Assembly (NCBI GenBank): GCA_910584475.1
Contig: CAJUBD010000001.1
Coordinates: 81,028-145,027 of the forward strand
DNA length: 64,000 nucleotides
Source of the DNA: an uncultured Treponema sp.
GTDB taxonomy: Bacteria > Spirochaetota > Spirochaetia > Treponematales > Treponemataceae
Direction: 5' to 3'
A model generated the notes under the pieces. That model saw only the letters and a program-made list of their open reading frames with translations. It was not told the origin of the DNA and searched no databases. The translations under genes were made by a program, and so were the position numbers. Shown here one piece after another: positions 1 to 7,511 of the stretch (position 1 is the first letter of the stretch; every line of letters starts with the position of its first letter).

Positions 1-23
1 CTATCCAGATGAGCTACGAACGC
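1..23 (-). tRNA. Partial tRNA, 5' end only
   Basis: The first 23 bases, read on the minus strand, give a 7-base acceptor strand (GCGTTCG), TA, then GCTCATCTGGATAG, which is a tRNA D-arm. The rest, including the anticodon, lies outside the window, so the isotype cannot be assigned. It lies just downstream of tRNA-His on the same strand and probably shares its promoter. Confidence 0.75.
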
Positions 24-54
24 GAATCGTGGACATTTTTCTTGCGAAAAATCG

Positions 55-127
55 GGTGCCTGATGGGGATCGAACCCACGACAACCAGATCCACAATCTG
101 GCGCTCTACCGCTGAACTACAGGCACC
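55..127 (-). tRNA. tRNA-His (GTG)
   Basis: A complete cloverleaf on the minus strand. The anticodon stem CCAGA/TCTGG encloses loop TTGTGGA, giving anticodon GTG. The acceptor GTGCCTG pairs with CAGGCAC, and an extra G at position 127 can pair with the C discriminator at 55, the G-1 feature typical of tRNA-His. CCA is not encoded. Confidence 0.95.
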
Positions 128-145
128 AAGTTATCGATGAAATTT

Positions 146-175
146 ATTTTATCAGAAAACACGTATTTTTGTCAA
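146..175 (-). promoter_or_regulatory. Promoter of the tRNA-His cluster
   Basis: On the minus strand, TTGACA (170-175), an 18-base spacer and TAAAAT (146-151) form a near-consensus sigma-70 promoter. The start point would lie about 12 bases before tRNA-His. Confidence 0.7.
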
Positions 176-252
176 TAGCAAAAGTAAAAAAAATTGAAAA
201 AAAATTCTTCGTCAAAAAAATGGCACTGAATATGAATTTCTGAAGCCATTTC

Positions 253-1500
253 TCACATTAAATTTACGGCAACGCTCGTGCATTTTTCAAACAAAAGTCC
301 CGAGTCAATTCCGTTTATCATTTTACCGCGCGGATGAGAAGAAAGCATATTCTTGCGCCCGCTTTCAAGATGCGGCGACGTGATTCCGTGCTTTATGGAA
401 ATGTCGGCTTCCAAAAGCGCGCTCAAATGGTCGGCGAGGCGAACGAGCTTTCCGTCCACAGGAGAAAAATCATCGGAATTGTAAAGAGAATTCAGTTCCT
501 CGAAACTTACCGCGAGCGGCATTCCATCATGCAAAATGCGGTTTTCAAATTCATCGTTCGTAAAATACAAAAGCTCGGCGGCGTAGAAATCTTCCATAAG
601 CGGAACAAGTTCCTTCGCCACGATCTCATCTTCAATCCGCTTCACAATTTCAGGAAGGGCATCCGTAGCCTGCTTTACAGGCGATATAATGTCGCGCGTC
701 ACGGCTTCAGGCAAATCGTGGAAAAGCGCGCTGAAAAAATTGTTGTAGGCGCGCTTGCCACACATCTTTTCACCCGACACGCTTTGCAAAAGTATCGTGA
801 TGGCGGCGACAAAATAGCAGTGGCCGAGGACGCTCGTATGCGGAATGCGCGGAGTTTGGTTCCATCGGCGTTGGAAGCGAAGCTGCTCGATTTTGAGAAG
901 GAATTCAAACGGATGCTGCTTTGTCATAAGAAGCTGCAAGCCACGCAAGTCCATAAACGCGGAAAGCGTCTCGTAGAGTTCTCGCTCGATTTTTTCAAGC
1001 CGTACGCCTTCGTTTACCGGGAAAATCATCTGCAGCTCGCGCATAGTGGAATACTTGTGCGCGGCGGCATATATTCGGCTTGTGAGAATGTCTTCGGGAG
1101 GAATCGGAATTGAAGAAGCCTTTTGTCCTATATAAATCGTGAACTTCGAAAAAAATTCGTCATCAAAAAATGGCCGGTACTGGTTAAGAACCCATTCGTT
1201 GAGCCGCAAATACTCGGCGGGATATTCGCTTTTTATCAAATCCTGGACAGGAGCCTTGATGTCGCAAAGCGAGATTTTTTTCAAAAGGTCGAAAAGCGAA
1301 GCGTTTATCATCCACTGCCAGTTCACTTTCTTTCCGGCGTTTTCCTCGAATTTCCCGATGATATAGGCGAGAACCATTTTTTCGGCGGCTTTGTCCATTT
1401 CAATGAGGTCAAATGGCCGGATGAGGTCGTTCCAGCGTTCGATGGAAAAAGCCTCGAACATTTTGAGAATGAGCGGAACGCAATTTTTTTCAAGATTCAT
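253..1500 (-). CDS. HD-domain phosphohydrolase (YfbR-like), in the nucleoside importer operon
   Basis: A 415-residue protein whose C-terminal half carries an HD hydrolase domain: a histidine in HTSVLGH, the HD pair in FFSALFHDLPEAVTRD, and a later aspartate in RLADHLSALLEAD. The pattern HD..E..T.D..SPVK resembles the 5'-deoxynucleotidase YfbR, so a nucleotide monophosphatase role is likely. The N-terminal 200 residues are not recognised. The start is the ATG at 1500, with GAGG about 9 bases upstream; a TTG 12 bases earlier is weaker. It follows pnrE by only 15 bases and is the last gene of the purine-nucleoside importer operon, which supports a role in nucleotide salvage. Function beyond HD hydrolase is inference. 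Confidence 0.75.
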   Translation of the reverse strand: MNLEKNCVPLILKMFEAFSIERWNDLIRPFDLIEMDKAAEKMVLAYIIGKFEENAGKKVNWQWMINASLFDLLKKISLCDIKAPVQDLIKSEYPAEYLRLNEWVLNQYRPFFDDEFFSKFTIYIGQKASSIPIPPEDILTSRIYAAAHKYSTMRELQMIFPVNEGVRLEKIERELYETLSAFMDLRGLQLLMTKQHPFEFLLKIEQLRFQRRWNQTPRIPHTSVLGHCYFVAAITILLQSVSGEKMCGKRAYNNFFSALFHDLPEAVTRDIISPVKQATDALPEIVKRIEDEIVAKELVPLMEDFYAAELLYFTNDEFENRILHDGMPLAVSFEELNSLYNSDDFSPVDGKLVRLADHLSALLEADISIKHGITSPHLESGRKNMLSSHPRGKMINGIDSGLLFEKCTSVAVNLM

Positions 1501-1515
1501 ACAGCCTCGCAAATA

Positions 1516-2421
1516 TCACGACGCGCCTTTGACATAAGGCTTTCCGTCTGCCGCGGGCGCGTAATTCTTACCGCTGAAAATCACTAGCGCGAGGAGCGTT
1601 ATGAAGTACGGCAAAATGTTGAAGACTTCAGAAGGAAGCACTTGAGAAATTTTCGGGAAGAAATTCCTTGAAAGGACAGCGAGAGCGCTTGCAAGCCCGA
1701 AAAGAAAAGTAGAGCCTGCGATTCCAAGCGGCTTCCACCGCCCGAACGCCACCGCCGCAAGCGCGATGAACCCCGCGCCGTTCACAGTGTTGCTGGTAAA
1801 TTGAATCGACTGCGTTAGCACCATGCATCCGCCTGAAAGTCCTGCCAAAAATCCCGAGACAAGCGTGGCGAAATATCTCATTCCGAGCACGTTCACGCCA
1901 ACGCTTGCCGCCGCATCCGGATGCTCGCCGCATGCGCGAAGACGCAAACCGAACGCCGTTCTATAAAGCACAAACCATGAAACAAGCAGAACCGCGAGCG
2001 CAATCCAAAGCGTGGGATAGAATCCTGTCGCGTCAGGCATCATTCCGATTTGAAATGGACGCGTCCTGTCCGCGCGGAAAATTATCTGGCAGAAAAAAAT
2101 CGTCACTCCGCTCGAAAGCAAATTTATTCCAGTGCCTGAAATGGTCTGGTCGGCGTTGAGCGAAATTGAAGCATAGGCGTGTATCAAAGTAAAGGCAGTG
2201 GCAAGGATCGCGCCCGCCAAAAGTGCAACGCCCAAATCCCATCGACCGAAGCCTGCCGCCTCCATCAAAACATGGACTGTGGCGGCGGTGAACGCGCCTA
2301 TCCCCATCAGCCCTTCGAGCGCGATGTTCACCACGCCGCTTCGCTCGCAAATCATTCCGCCGGCAGCCGTAACAAGAATCGGCGCGACAATCATAAAAAT
2401 CGAAGGCAAGCTACTCAGCAT
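1516..2421 (-). CDS. pnrE: Nucleoside ABC transporter permease (PnrE-like)
   Basis: A 301-residue polytopic inner-membrane protein with about eight hydrophobic segments and the BPD_transp_2 motif: GGMICERSGVVNIALEGLMG near the N-terminus and LRACGEHPDAAASVGVNV in the middle. It is the second permease subunit of a BMP-type (basic membrane protein) nucleoside importer. The order BMP lipoprotein, ATPase, permease, permease matches the T. pallidum pnrA, C, D, E genes. GGGGG lies 6 bases before the ATG. The 109-base gap to pnrD holds a palindromic repeat (see 2440-2490). The substrate, purine nucleosides, is inferred from PnrA. Confidence 0.88.
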   Translation of the reverse strand: MLSSLPSIFMIVAPILVTAAGGMICERSGVVNIALEGLMGIGAFTAATVHVLMEAAGFGRWDLGVALLAGAILATAFTLIHAYASISLNADQTISGTGINLLSSGVTIFFCQIIFRADRTRPFQIGMMPDATGFYPTLWIALAVLLVSWFVLYRTAFGLRLRACGEHPDAAASVGVNVLGMRYFATLVSGFLAGLSGGCMVLTQSIQFTSNTVNGAGFIALAAVAFGRWKPLGIAGSTFLFGLASALAVLSRNFFPKISQVLPSEVFNILPYFITLLALVIFSGKNYAPAADGKPYVKGAS

Positions 2422-2439
2422 TTTTTCCCCCAGTTTTCG

Positions 2440-2490
2440 GCATTGAAAAAGTCGTTTCTAAATGAAATGAGAAACGACAGTAAATGAACG
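2440..2490. repeat. Palindromic repeat between pnrD and pnrE
   Basis: The gap holds GGCATTGAAAAAGTCGTTTC followed by an inverted GAAACGAC. The GGCATTGAAAAAG start is shared with the repeat at 7466-7509, so this looks like a diverged member of the same hairpin family. Confidence 0.5.
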
Positions 2491-2530
2491 AGTTTTTGCA
2501 AAAAACTCGAGCCGAAATCAACGGCGACAA

Positions 2531-3661
2531 TCAGACGTTGATTTCAGCATTTCCTCCAGAATTTTTTTGGCGAAGCCTCCACGAAAAGAAAATGCGAAAT
2601 CCAGTTTTGAGCGCGATGAAAACCACAACGAGTCCCTGGATTATGAAAGTGATTTCCTTGGGAATATTGTTCGACTGCATCAAAGCCTGCGACGCCTGCA
2701 AAAGCCCGAAAAGGAGTCCCGCCAAAGCCGTGCCGAGCGCGGTGCAGTTCCCGACCAAAGCCACCGCCATTCCTGTAAAACCGTAGTTGTCCATTCCAGT
2801 GATGACGCGGCCGTACCTGAACGAGCCAAGCGCGACGATGCTTCCGCCTAAAGCGGCGAACGCGCCTGAAATCGCCATGCTTGCCACGATGCTTGCCACG
2901 ACTGGAATTCCAGCCGCTCGAGACGCGTCCTTGTTGAAGCCAGTCGCCCGCATGGAAAAGCCGAGCGTCGTTTTTTCCATGATAATCCAATAAGCGAAAA
3001 TCGCGGCGAAGCAGATGAAAATCCCCGCGTTCAAATTGGAATTGTTGAAAAGTTTCGAGAGAAAAGGAATCTTCAAACTCGCCGTCTCTGGAAAATTGGG
3101 AGTCTTGTAAGTGTTGCTTCCAGGAATCGCGAGAGTTACGATCCGCGAAAGATAAAGCGCGATGTAGTTCAGCATAATCGTGGAAACGACTTCCGAAACT
3201 TCAAAGCGCGCCTTGAGAAATCCGACAATCCCGCCCCACACCGCTCCGCACAAAAGCGCGAGAAGCAAAGCCGCCGCAGGATGAAAAAACGGAATTCGCG
3301 GGAAGAAAATCGCCACCAATTGCGCCACTGTCATTCCAACGATATACTGTCCCTCGCCTCCGACATTGAAAAGCCCTGTGCGAGAAGCGAACGCCATCGC
3401 GTAGCCGCAAAGCACGAACGGAATAGAATAGTTGAGCCATTCGCCCACATAGCGGATGTTCCATTTCCCGTTGTTCAAGTTGAGGCCGGTACACGACTGG
3501 AAAAGCGCCTTGTACATTCCGAGCGGATTTCTCCCGACAAGCGCAATCAAAACCGTGGCAAAAAGAAATCCGAGCACGATTACGAGCACGGAAATCGCGC
3601 CGTCGGACTTTATGAGAAATTCATAAAACGAGGCATGTTTTTTCTTTTGACCCAAAGCCAT
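2531..3661 (-). CDS. pnrD: Nucleoside ABC transporter permease (PnrD-like)
   Basis: A membrane protein of about 376 residues with roughly ten hydrophobic segments, including TGLFNVGGEGQYIVGMTVAQ and a cytoplasmic loop MRATGFNKDASRAAGIPV, both typical of BMP-family importer permeases (YufP/RnsC type). It pairs with PnrE and the ATPase PnrC. The start is uncertain. ATG 3661 (MALGQKKK) has a GGGAG lying unusually close, one base away; ATG 3679 has no visible ribosome site. The upstream region has been invaded by a CACAGATG-type repeat (3678-3772), which may have altered the original leader. Confidence 0.85.
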   Translation of the reverse strand: MALGQKKKHASFYEFLIKSDGAISVLVIVLGFLFATVLIALVGRNPLGMYKALFQSCTGLNLNNGKWNIRYVGEWLNYSIPFVLCGYAMAFASRTGLFNVGGEGQYIVGMTVAQLVAIFFPRIPFFHPAAALLLALLCGAVWGGIVGFLKARFEVSEVVSTIMLNYIALYLSRIVTLAIPGSNTYKTPNFPETASLKIPFLSKLFNNSNLNAGIFICFAAIFAYWIIMEKTTLGFSMRATGFNKDASRAAGIPVVASIVASMAISGAFAALGGSIVALGSFRYGRVITGMDNYGFTGMAVALVGNCTALGTALAGLLFGLLQASQALMQSNNIPKEITFIIQGLVVVFIALKTGFRIFFSWRLRQKNSGGNAEINV

Positions 3662-3677
3662 TCTCCCAAAACATTTC

Positions 3678-3772
3678 AATAACAGACGCAGATAAAAATG
3701 ATGGGCGCGGATGATAAAAACATCTGTGTCCTATCATCTGTGCAAATCGGCGTTCATCTGTGTCTAATTGTC
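3678..3772. repeat. CATCTGTG repeat cluster between pnrC and pnrD
   Basis: Three exact copies of CATCTGTG start at 3721, 3735 and 3755, flanked by related ATGGGCGCGGATGATAAAAA and ACAGACGCAGATAAAAAT stretches. There is no coding signal. It is a low-complexity interspersed repeat sitting inside an operon. Confidence 0.75.
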
Positions 3773-3820
3773 CATAATATCGCAACCGAAAACTGAAAAC
3801 TTCGCGCGTCCATCCCAATT

Positions 3821-5335
3821 CTAGCTCGACATCATCAAGCCTATTTCCCGTTCGCTCACTTCGCCAGCATTGCGCGTACCGACAATCGCGCCTTTTGAAA
3901 TCGTCGCGATTCTGTCACAAAGGTTCATAATCTCGTCGAGTTCGAAGCTCACCAAAAGCACCGCCTTGCCAGCATCGCGCTGTGCGACAATTCGGCGGCG
4001 AATGTATTCGATCGCGCCCACGTCAAGCCCGCGCGTCGGCTGCGCGAAAATCAAAAGCGGACCGTTCAAGTCGATTTCCCTCGCAATTATCAGTTTCTGC
4101 TGGTTTCCGCCCGACATGCTTCCCGCGAGAGTCGCCGCGCCCTGCCCTGCCCGAATGTCGAACGAGGAAATAAGTTCATCGCCCTTTTCACGCATGGCAT
4201 TTTTGTCCAAAAAGATTTTGTTTCGAGTGTAGCGCGCGTCGTAATAATTCTTCAGCGCGGAATTTTCGCCCACGTCAAATTCGCTCACAAGGGCGAAACG
4301 CTTTCGATCTTCGGGAACACAGCAAACGCCTAGCTCTATTCGATGCCGAATCGAAGAATTCGTGATGTCCTCGCCGTTCAAGAAAATTTTTCCGCTTTGA
4401 ATTTTATAAAGCCCTGTCAACGCTTGCAAAAATTCGCTCTGTCCGTTTCCATCCACGCCCGCGATTCCGAGGATTTCGCCTGAGCGCACTTCCAAACTCA
4501 AATTGTCGACGGCAAGAGTTCCGCGCGTATTTTTTACGCAAAGATTTTCCACTTTGAGGACGACGCTTCCGATTTTCGCGGGCTTTTTTTCAATTTCAAA
4601 ATTGACGGCGCGCCCTACCATAAGTTCCGCCAAGCGCTCTTCGTCCGTCTCGGCGACATTCACCGTGTCCATGAGCCTTCCGCGGCGCAAAACCGCGCAA
4701 CGGTCGGCCACCGCCTTTATTTCCTTGAGTTTGTGCGTGATGAGGACAATTGTCTTGCCCTGCGCCTTGAGAAGACGGACAATTTCCAAAAGCTCGTCGA
4801 TTTCCTGCGGAGTGAGGACCGCCGTAGGCTCGTCAAATATGATGATGTCCGCGTGGCGATAAAGGACTTTTAGAATTTCCACGCGCTGCTGCATTCCGAC
4901 GGTGATGTCTTCGATTTTGTCGTCGGGATTCACTTTGAGACCATAGCATTCGCTCAATGCGAGCACTTCATTTCGCGCGGCGGCAAGGTCAAGCGTACCG
5001 AATTTCGTGCGAGGCTCGCGTCCAAGCACGATGTTCTCGGCGACAGTATAATTTTCCACCAACTTAAAGTGCTGGTGAACCATGCCGATTCCGAGGTCGG
5101 TCGCGACGTTGGGATTCTTTATTCGCACTTCCTTCGAATGAATTCTGATTAAGCCAGAATCCGCATCGTAAGAGCCGAACAGAATCGACATAAGCGTAGA
5201 CTTCCCCGCGCCGTTTTCGCCCAAAAGCGCGAGGACTTCGTTTTCCTTCACGCGGAGGGTGACGCCGTCGTTCGCGAGGACGCCCGGAAAACGCTTCGTT
5301 ATGCCAATCATTTCAATAGCATAATCATTGGCCAT
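3821..5335 (-). CDS. pnrC: Nucleoside ABC transporter ATP-binding protein (PnrC-like)
   Basis: A 504-residue tandem ABC ATPase of the RbsA/YufO type, cytoplasmic and energising purine-nucleoside uptake. Domain 1 (about 1-245) has Walker A GENGAGKS, a variant signature VGMQQR, Walker B IIFDEPTAVL and a switch histidine in LITHK. Domain 2 (about 255-504) has a degenerate Walker A GVDGNGQS with Q in place of K, signature SGGNQQK and LLIFAQPTRGLD with Q replacing the Walker B acidic pair, the asymmetry usual for this family. AGGAGGCGG lies 7-8 bases before the ATG. The gap to pnrA is 66 bases and the genes are surely co-transcribed. Confidence 0.92.
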   Translation of the reverse strand: MANDYAIEMIGITKRFPGVLANDGVTLRVKENEVLALLGENGAGKSTLMSILFGSYDADSGLIRIHSKEVRIKNPNVATDLGIGMVHQHFKLVENYTVAENIVLGREPRTKFGTLDLAAARNEVLALSECYGLKVNPDDKIEDITVGMQQRVEILKVLYRHADIIIFDEPTAVLTPQEIDELLEIVRLLKAQGKTIVLITHKLKEIKAVADRCAVLRRGRLMDTVNVAETDEERLAELMVGRAVNFEIEKKPAKIGSVVLKVENLCVKNTRGTLAVDNLSLEVRSGEILGIAGVDGNGQSEFLQALTGLYKIQSGKIFLNGEDITNSSIRHRIELGVCCVPEDRKRFALVSEFDVGENSALKNYYDARYTRNKIFLDKNAMREKGDELISSFDIRAGQGAATLAGSMSGGNQQKLIIAREIDLNGPLLIFAQPTRGLDVGAIEYIRRRIVAQRDAGKAVLLVSFELDEIMNLCDRIATISKGAIVGTRNAGEVSEREIGLMMSS

Positions 5336-5401
5336 AACATCCGCCTCCTATTGACTGTGCGAGCCTCCAAAAAACGAAAGTCCGCCCGCGCCACAAGAAT
5401 A

Positions 5402-6517
5402 TTAGTCGTCGATTGCGCCGAGTCCTGCCGGAACAAGTCCAGCCGCCAAAGCATCCTTATATTTTCCGACAACTTTGATGTTGCCGGCAACAATTGACTT
5501 CTTTATCTCGTCCACAGCGGAAACCACAGACTCGTCCAAAGCGGAATTTGCCTTGGAATAATCCACGCCATCATCCTTGAGCGCGAGGTTCGTAACGCCG
5601 CCAGCGAACTTGTCGTAAGTCATTTCATTCAATGCGATGGTGGCACAAGTTTCCACGCGCTTTATCATGGAAGTGAGAACCGCAGACTGTCCGTCCGCAT
5701 AGATGCCATCGGCATATTGGTCTGAATCCACGCCAATCGCCCAGACATTCTTTCCGGCAAGCCTCATTTCCTTGGCCTGCGCGATAGTTCCGTTTCCAGT
5801 GCCGCCCGCCGCAGAGAATATCGCGTACACTCCGTTGTCATACCAAGCCTTCGCCTGAGTTTTCGCCAGTTCAGGCTTTCCCCAATCGTTGGCATAATAA
5901 TCGACGACTTCCGCGCCAGGAATCACGTCGCGCAGTCCCTGAATATATCCCATTTCAAATTTCGTAATCGTCCCTCCCGGCACTCCGCCAATAAAGCCGA
6001 ATTTCGGATTCTGCACGCCGTCCTTTTTGGCCTGATACGCCGCCGCAAGTCCGACAAGGTACGAGCCTTCTTCTTCACGGAACACGAATTGCTTTACATT
6101 TGGCTTGTTCACCCAGTCGACATCGATAATCATATAGTTCTGATCGGGATATTCGTCAGCGCATTCTCCGATTGCATCCGCGAACGTGAATCCAGTGGCG
6201 CAAATGATGCCATATCCCTCGTCAGAAAGCTGTTTGAGCGTCGGAATGTACTGATCCTGAGTCTGGCAAGTAACCACGTCATAGAGAGTGCCGCGTCCCG
6301 AAGTATTTTCCACGGTGTCGCCGTAGAATGCGACGATTCCGCGCCAAGCCGCCGCGTTGAACGATTTGTCATCGATGCCCGTAGCATCAGTAACAAGGCG
6401 AATCGTGGGACGCGAATCTTTCTGTCCGCGCGGAACCTTGGCATTGCCTTCCTTTTTGGCACAACCCGAAAGCGCGACAACGCACAACGCCGCGCAAACG
6501 AAAATCAACTTTTTCAT
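5402..6517 (-). CDS. pnrA: Purine-nucleoside-binding lipoprotein, BMP/PnrA family
   Basis: A 371-residue substrate-binding lipoprotein. The signal MKKLIFVCAALCVVALSGC has a lipobox (ALSGC) and is followed by a BMP domain: VTDATGIDDKSFNAAAWRG, GIICATGFTFADA, FGFIGGVPGG and VWAIGVDSDQYADG. The family member in T. pallidum (PnrA/TmpC) binds purine nucleosides, so this one is expected to be anchored in the membrane and feed PnrCDE. The ATG at 6517 has GGAGGA at a good distance; the upstream in-frame ATG at 6529 lies across that site and is rejected. A promoter lies at 6581-6609. No separate pnrB is present. Confidence 0.93.
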   Translation of the reverse strand: MKKLIFVCAALCVVALSGCAKKEGNAKVPRGQKDSRPTIRLVTDATGIDDKSFNAAAWRGIVAFYGDTVENTSGRGTLYDVVTCQTQDQYIPTLKQLSDEGYGIICATGFTFADAIGECADEYPDQNYMIIDVDWVNKPNVKQFVFREEEGSYLVGLAAAYQAKKDGVQNPKFGFIGGVPGGTITKFEMGYIQGLRDVIPGAEVVDYYANDWGKPELAKTQAKAWYDNGVYAIFSAAGGTGNGTIAQAKEMRLAGKNVWAIGVDSDQYADGIYADGQSAVLTSMIKRVETCATIALNEMTYDKFAGGVTNLALKDDGVDYSKANSALDESVVSAVDEIKKSIVAGNIKVVGKYKDALAAGLVPAGLGAIDD

Positions 6518-6580
6518 TTTATCCTCCAATTTTTATATCCATTTGTTCCGCCGTCAAGCGGAAAGGATTTACTAAAATTT

Positions 6581-6609
6581 ATTTTAGCATAAAACAGAAA
6601 ATGATGCAA
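6581..6609 (-). promoter_or_regulatory. Promoter of the pnr operon
   Basis: On the minus strand, TTGCAT (6604-6609), a 17-base spacer and TAAAAT (6581-6586). The predicted 5' leader is about 57 bases, with a small hairpin (TCCGC/GCGGA) and the ribosome site. It is too short for a known purine riboswitch. Confidence 0.7.
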
Positions 6610-6635
6610 GTTAATTTTTTTGTGCGCAAAAGAAA

Positions 6636-7439
6636 TTAACTGTTTTTGCCTGACTTCCGGTCAGCCTTCATTTTTTCTTTCCAAGTGCCCGCCTTTTTCT
6701 TTAGCTCTTCCGCGTCATCGGCTTCGCTCAATGACAGGCAGACTTGACGTTGGGCAAGAACAAAGTTTATGGCGTCCTGCATGTCGTCAATTCGACGGCT
6801 GGAAAGCTCGTATTTGTCGCGGTAGGCGTTTGCGGATTTGTCGAGCAACATTTTTATGAGACGAACATAGAGGACCGTATTTTCATATTCAGGCGCGCTC
6901 GGGTCAAAATACACTTTGATGTAATTCTTAAAGTCGAACATGTTTTTCGCCACTACAGCGAACCTTCCTTCAATTTCCACAAACGACCATTTCCATTTTG
7001 AATTGTCGCCGAACGCATCGATAACCATTTGGATTATCAGTCCCAATTTTCGCACGAGAAAATATCGCTTTTCAAGAGATATTCCGGCAATCGCCTCCAT
7101 CTTTTCGGTCAAGTCGCTTGGCACGGAATTGATGACGTTCGTCACAAGTCCTTCAAGATATATTATCGCCTTGTAAAGCATTTTTCGCGCATCGTTCAAA
7201 GCGTCATTGTTCTTCACTTCGAGCATTTTAACGGACGCGGTGTTGATGGCGTTGTAAAGGGAAGCGACATAGACCATTTGTTCCGCAAGCACGAATTTCT
7301 TAAAGACTTCTCCAGAAGAATCTTTTTTTATCTCCGCAAGGGTACGCTTCTCCTTTTCAAGTTCGGCGTTGATGAGTTCGGTATATTGTCTTGAAGCGTC
7401 TTTGAACACCTCTCTGTCTGCCGCTGAAACTTTTCCCAT
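6636..7439 (-). CDS. Conserved hypothetical protein, all-helical
   Basis: A 267-residue soluble protein, not recognised. No signal peptide or membrane segment is visible. It is rich in helix-forming stretches, for example ELEKEKRTLAEIKKDSS near residue 30, and has a basic, lysine-rich end (KEKMKADRKSGKNS). GGGGGAAAT lies directly before the ATG at 7439. It sits downstream of recN on the same strand, separated by a 72-base gap that holds a hairpin repeat, and upstream of the pnr promoter. No function can be given; its place after recN is only context. Confidence 0.6.
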   Translation of the reverse strand: MGKVSAADREVFKDASRQYTELINAELEKEKRTLAEIKKDSSGEVFKKFVLAEQMVYVASLYNAINTASVKMLEVKNNDALNDARKMLYKAIIYLEGLVTNVINSVPSDLTEKMEAIAGISLEKRYFLVRKLGLIIQMVIDAFGDNSKWKWSFVEIEGRFAVVAKNMFDFKNYIKVYFDPSAPEYENTVLYVRLIKMLLDKSANAYRDKYELSSRRIDDMQDAINFVLAQRQVCLSLSEADDAEELKKKAGTWKEKMKADRKSGKNS

Positions 7440-7465
7440 ATTTCCCCCATAGAAAGGACAAACTT

Positions 7466-7509
7466 GGCATTGAAAAAGCCGCGCTATTTGTGCGGCATTT
7501 TCAATGCTC
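7466..7509. repeat. Palindromic repeat (GCCGC module) after recN
   Basis: Arms ATTGAAAAAGCCGC and GCGGCATTTTCAAT enclose GCTATTTGT. The same GCCGC(N)AAAT(N)GCGCGGC hairpin occurs at 16138-16179, 35361-35405 and 39504-39545. It could act as a terminator for recN, whose stop lies beside it. Confidence 0.7.
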
Positions 7510-7511
7510 CT

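Noticed and set aside
3678..3772. CRISPR array
   Set aside because: The repeat unit is only about 8 bases, spacing is irregular (14 and 20 bases), and no cas genes are present.
6518..6574. Purine riboswitch in the pnr leader
   Set aside because: The leader is about 57 bases with only a small hairpin; no three-way junction can be drawn.
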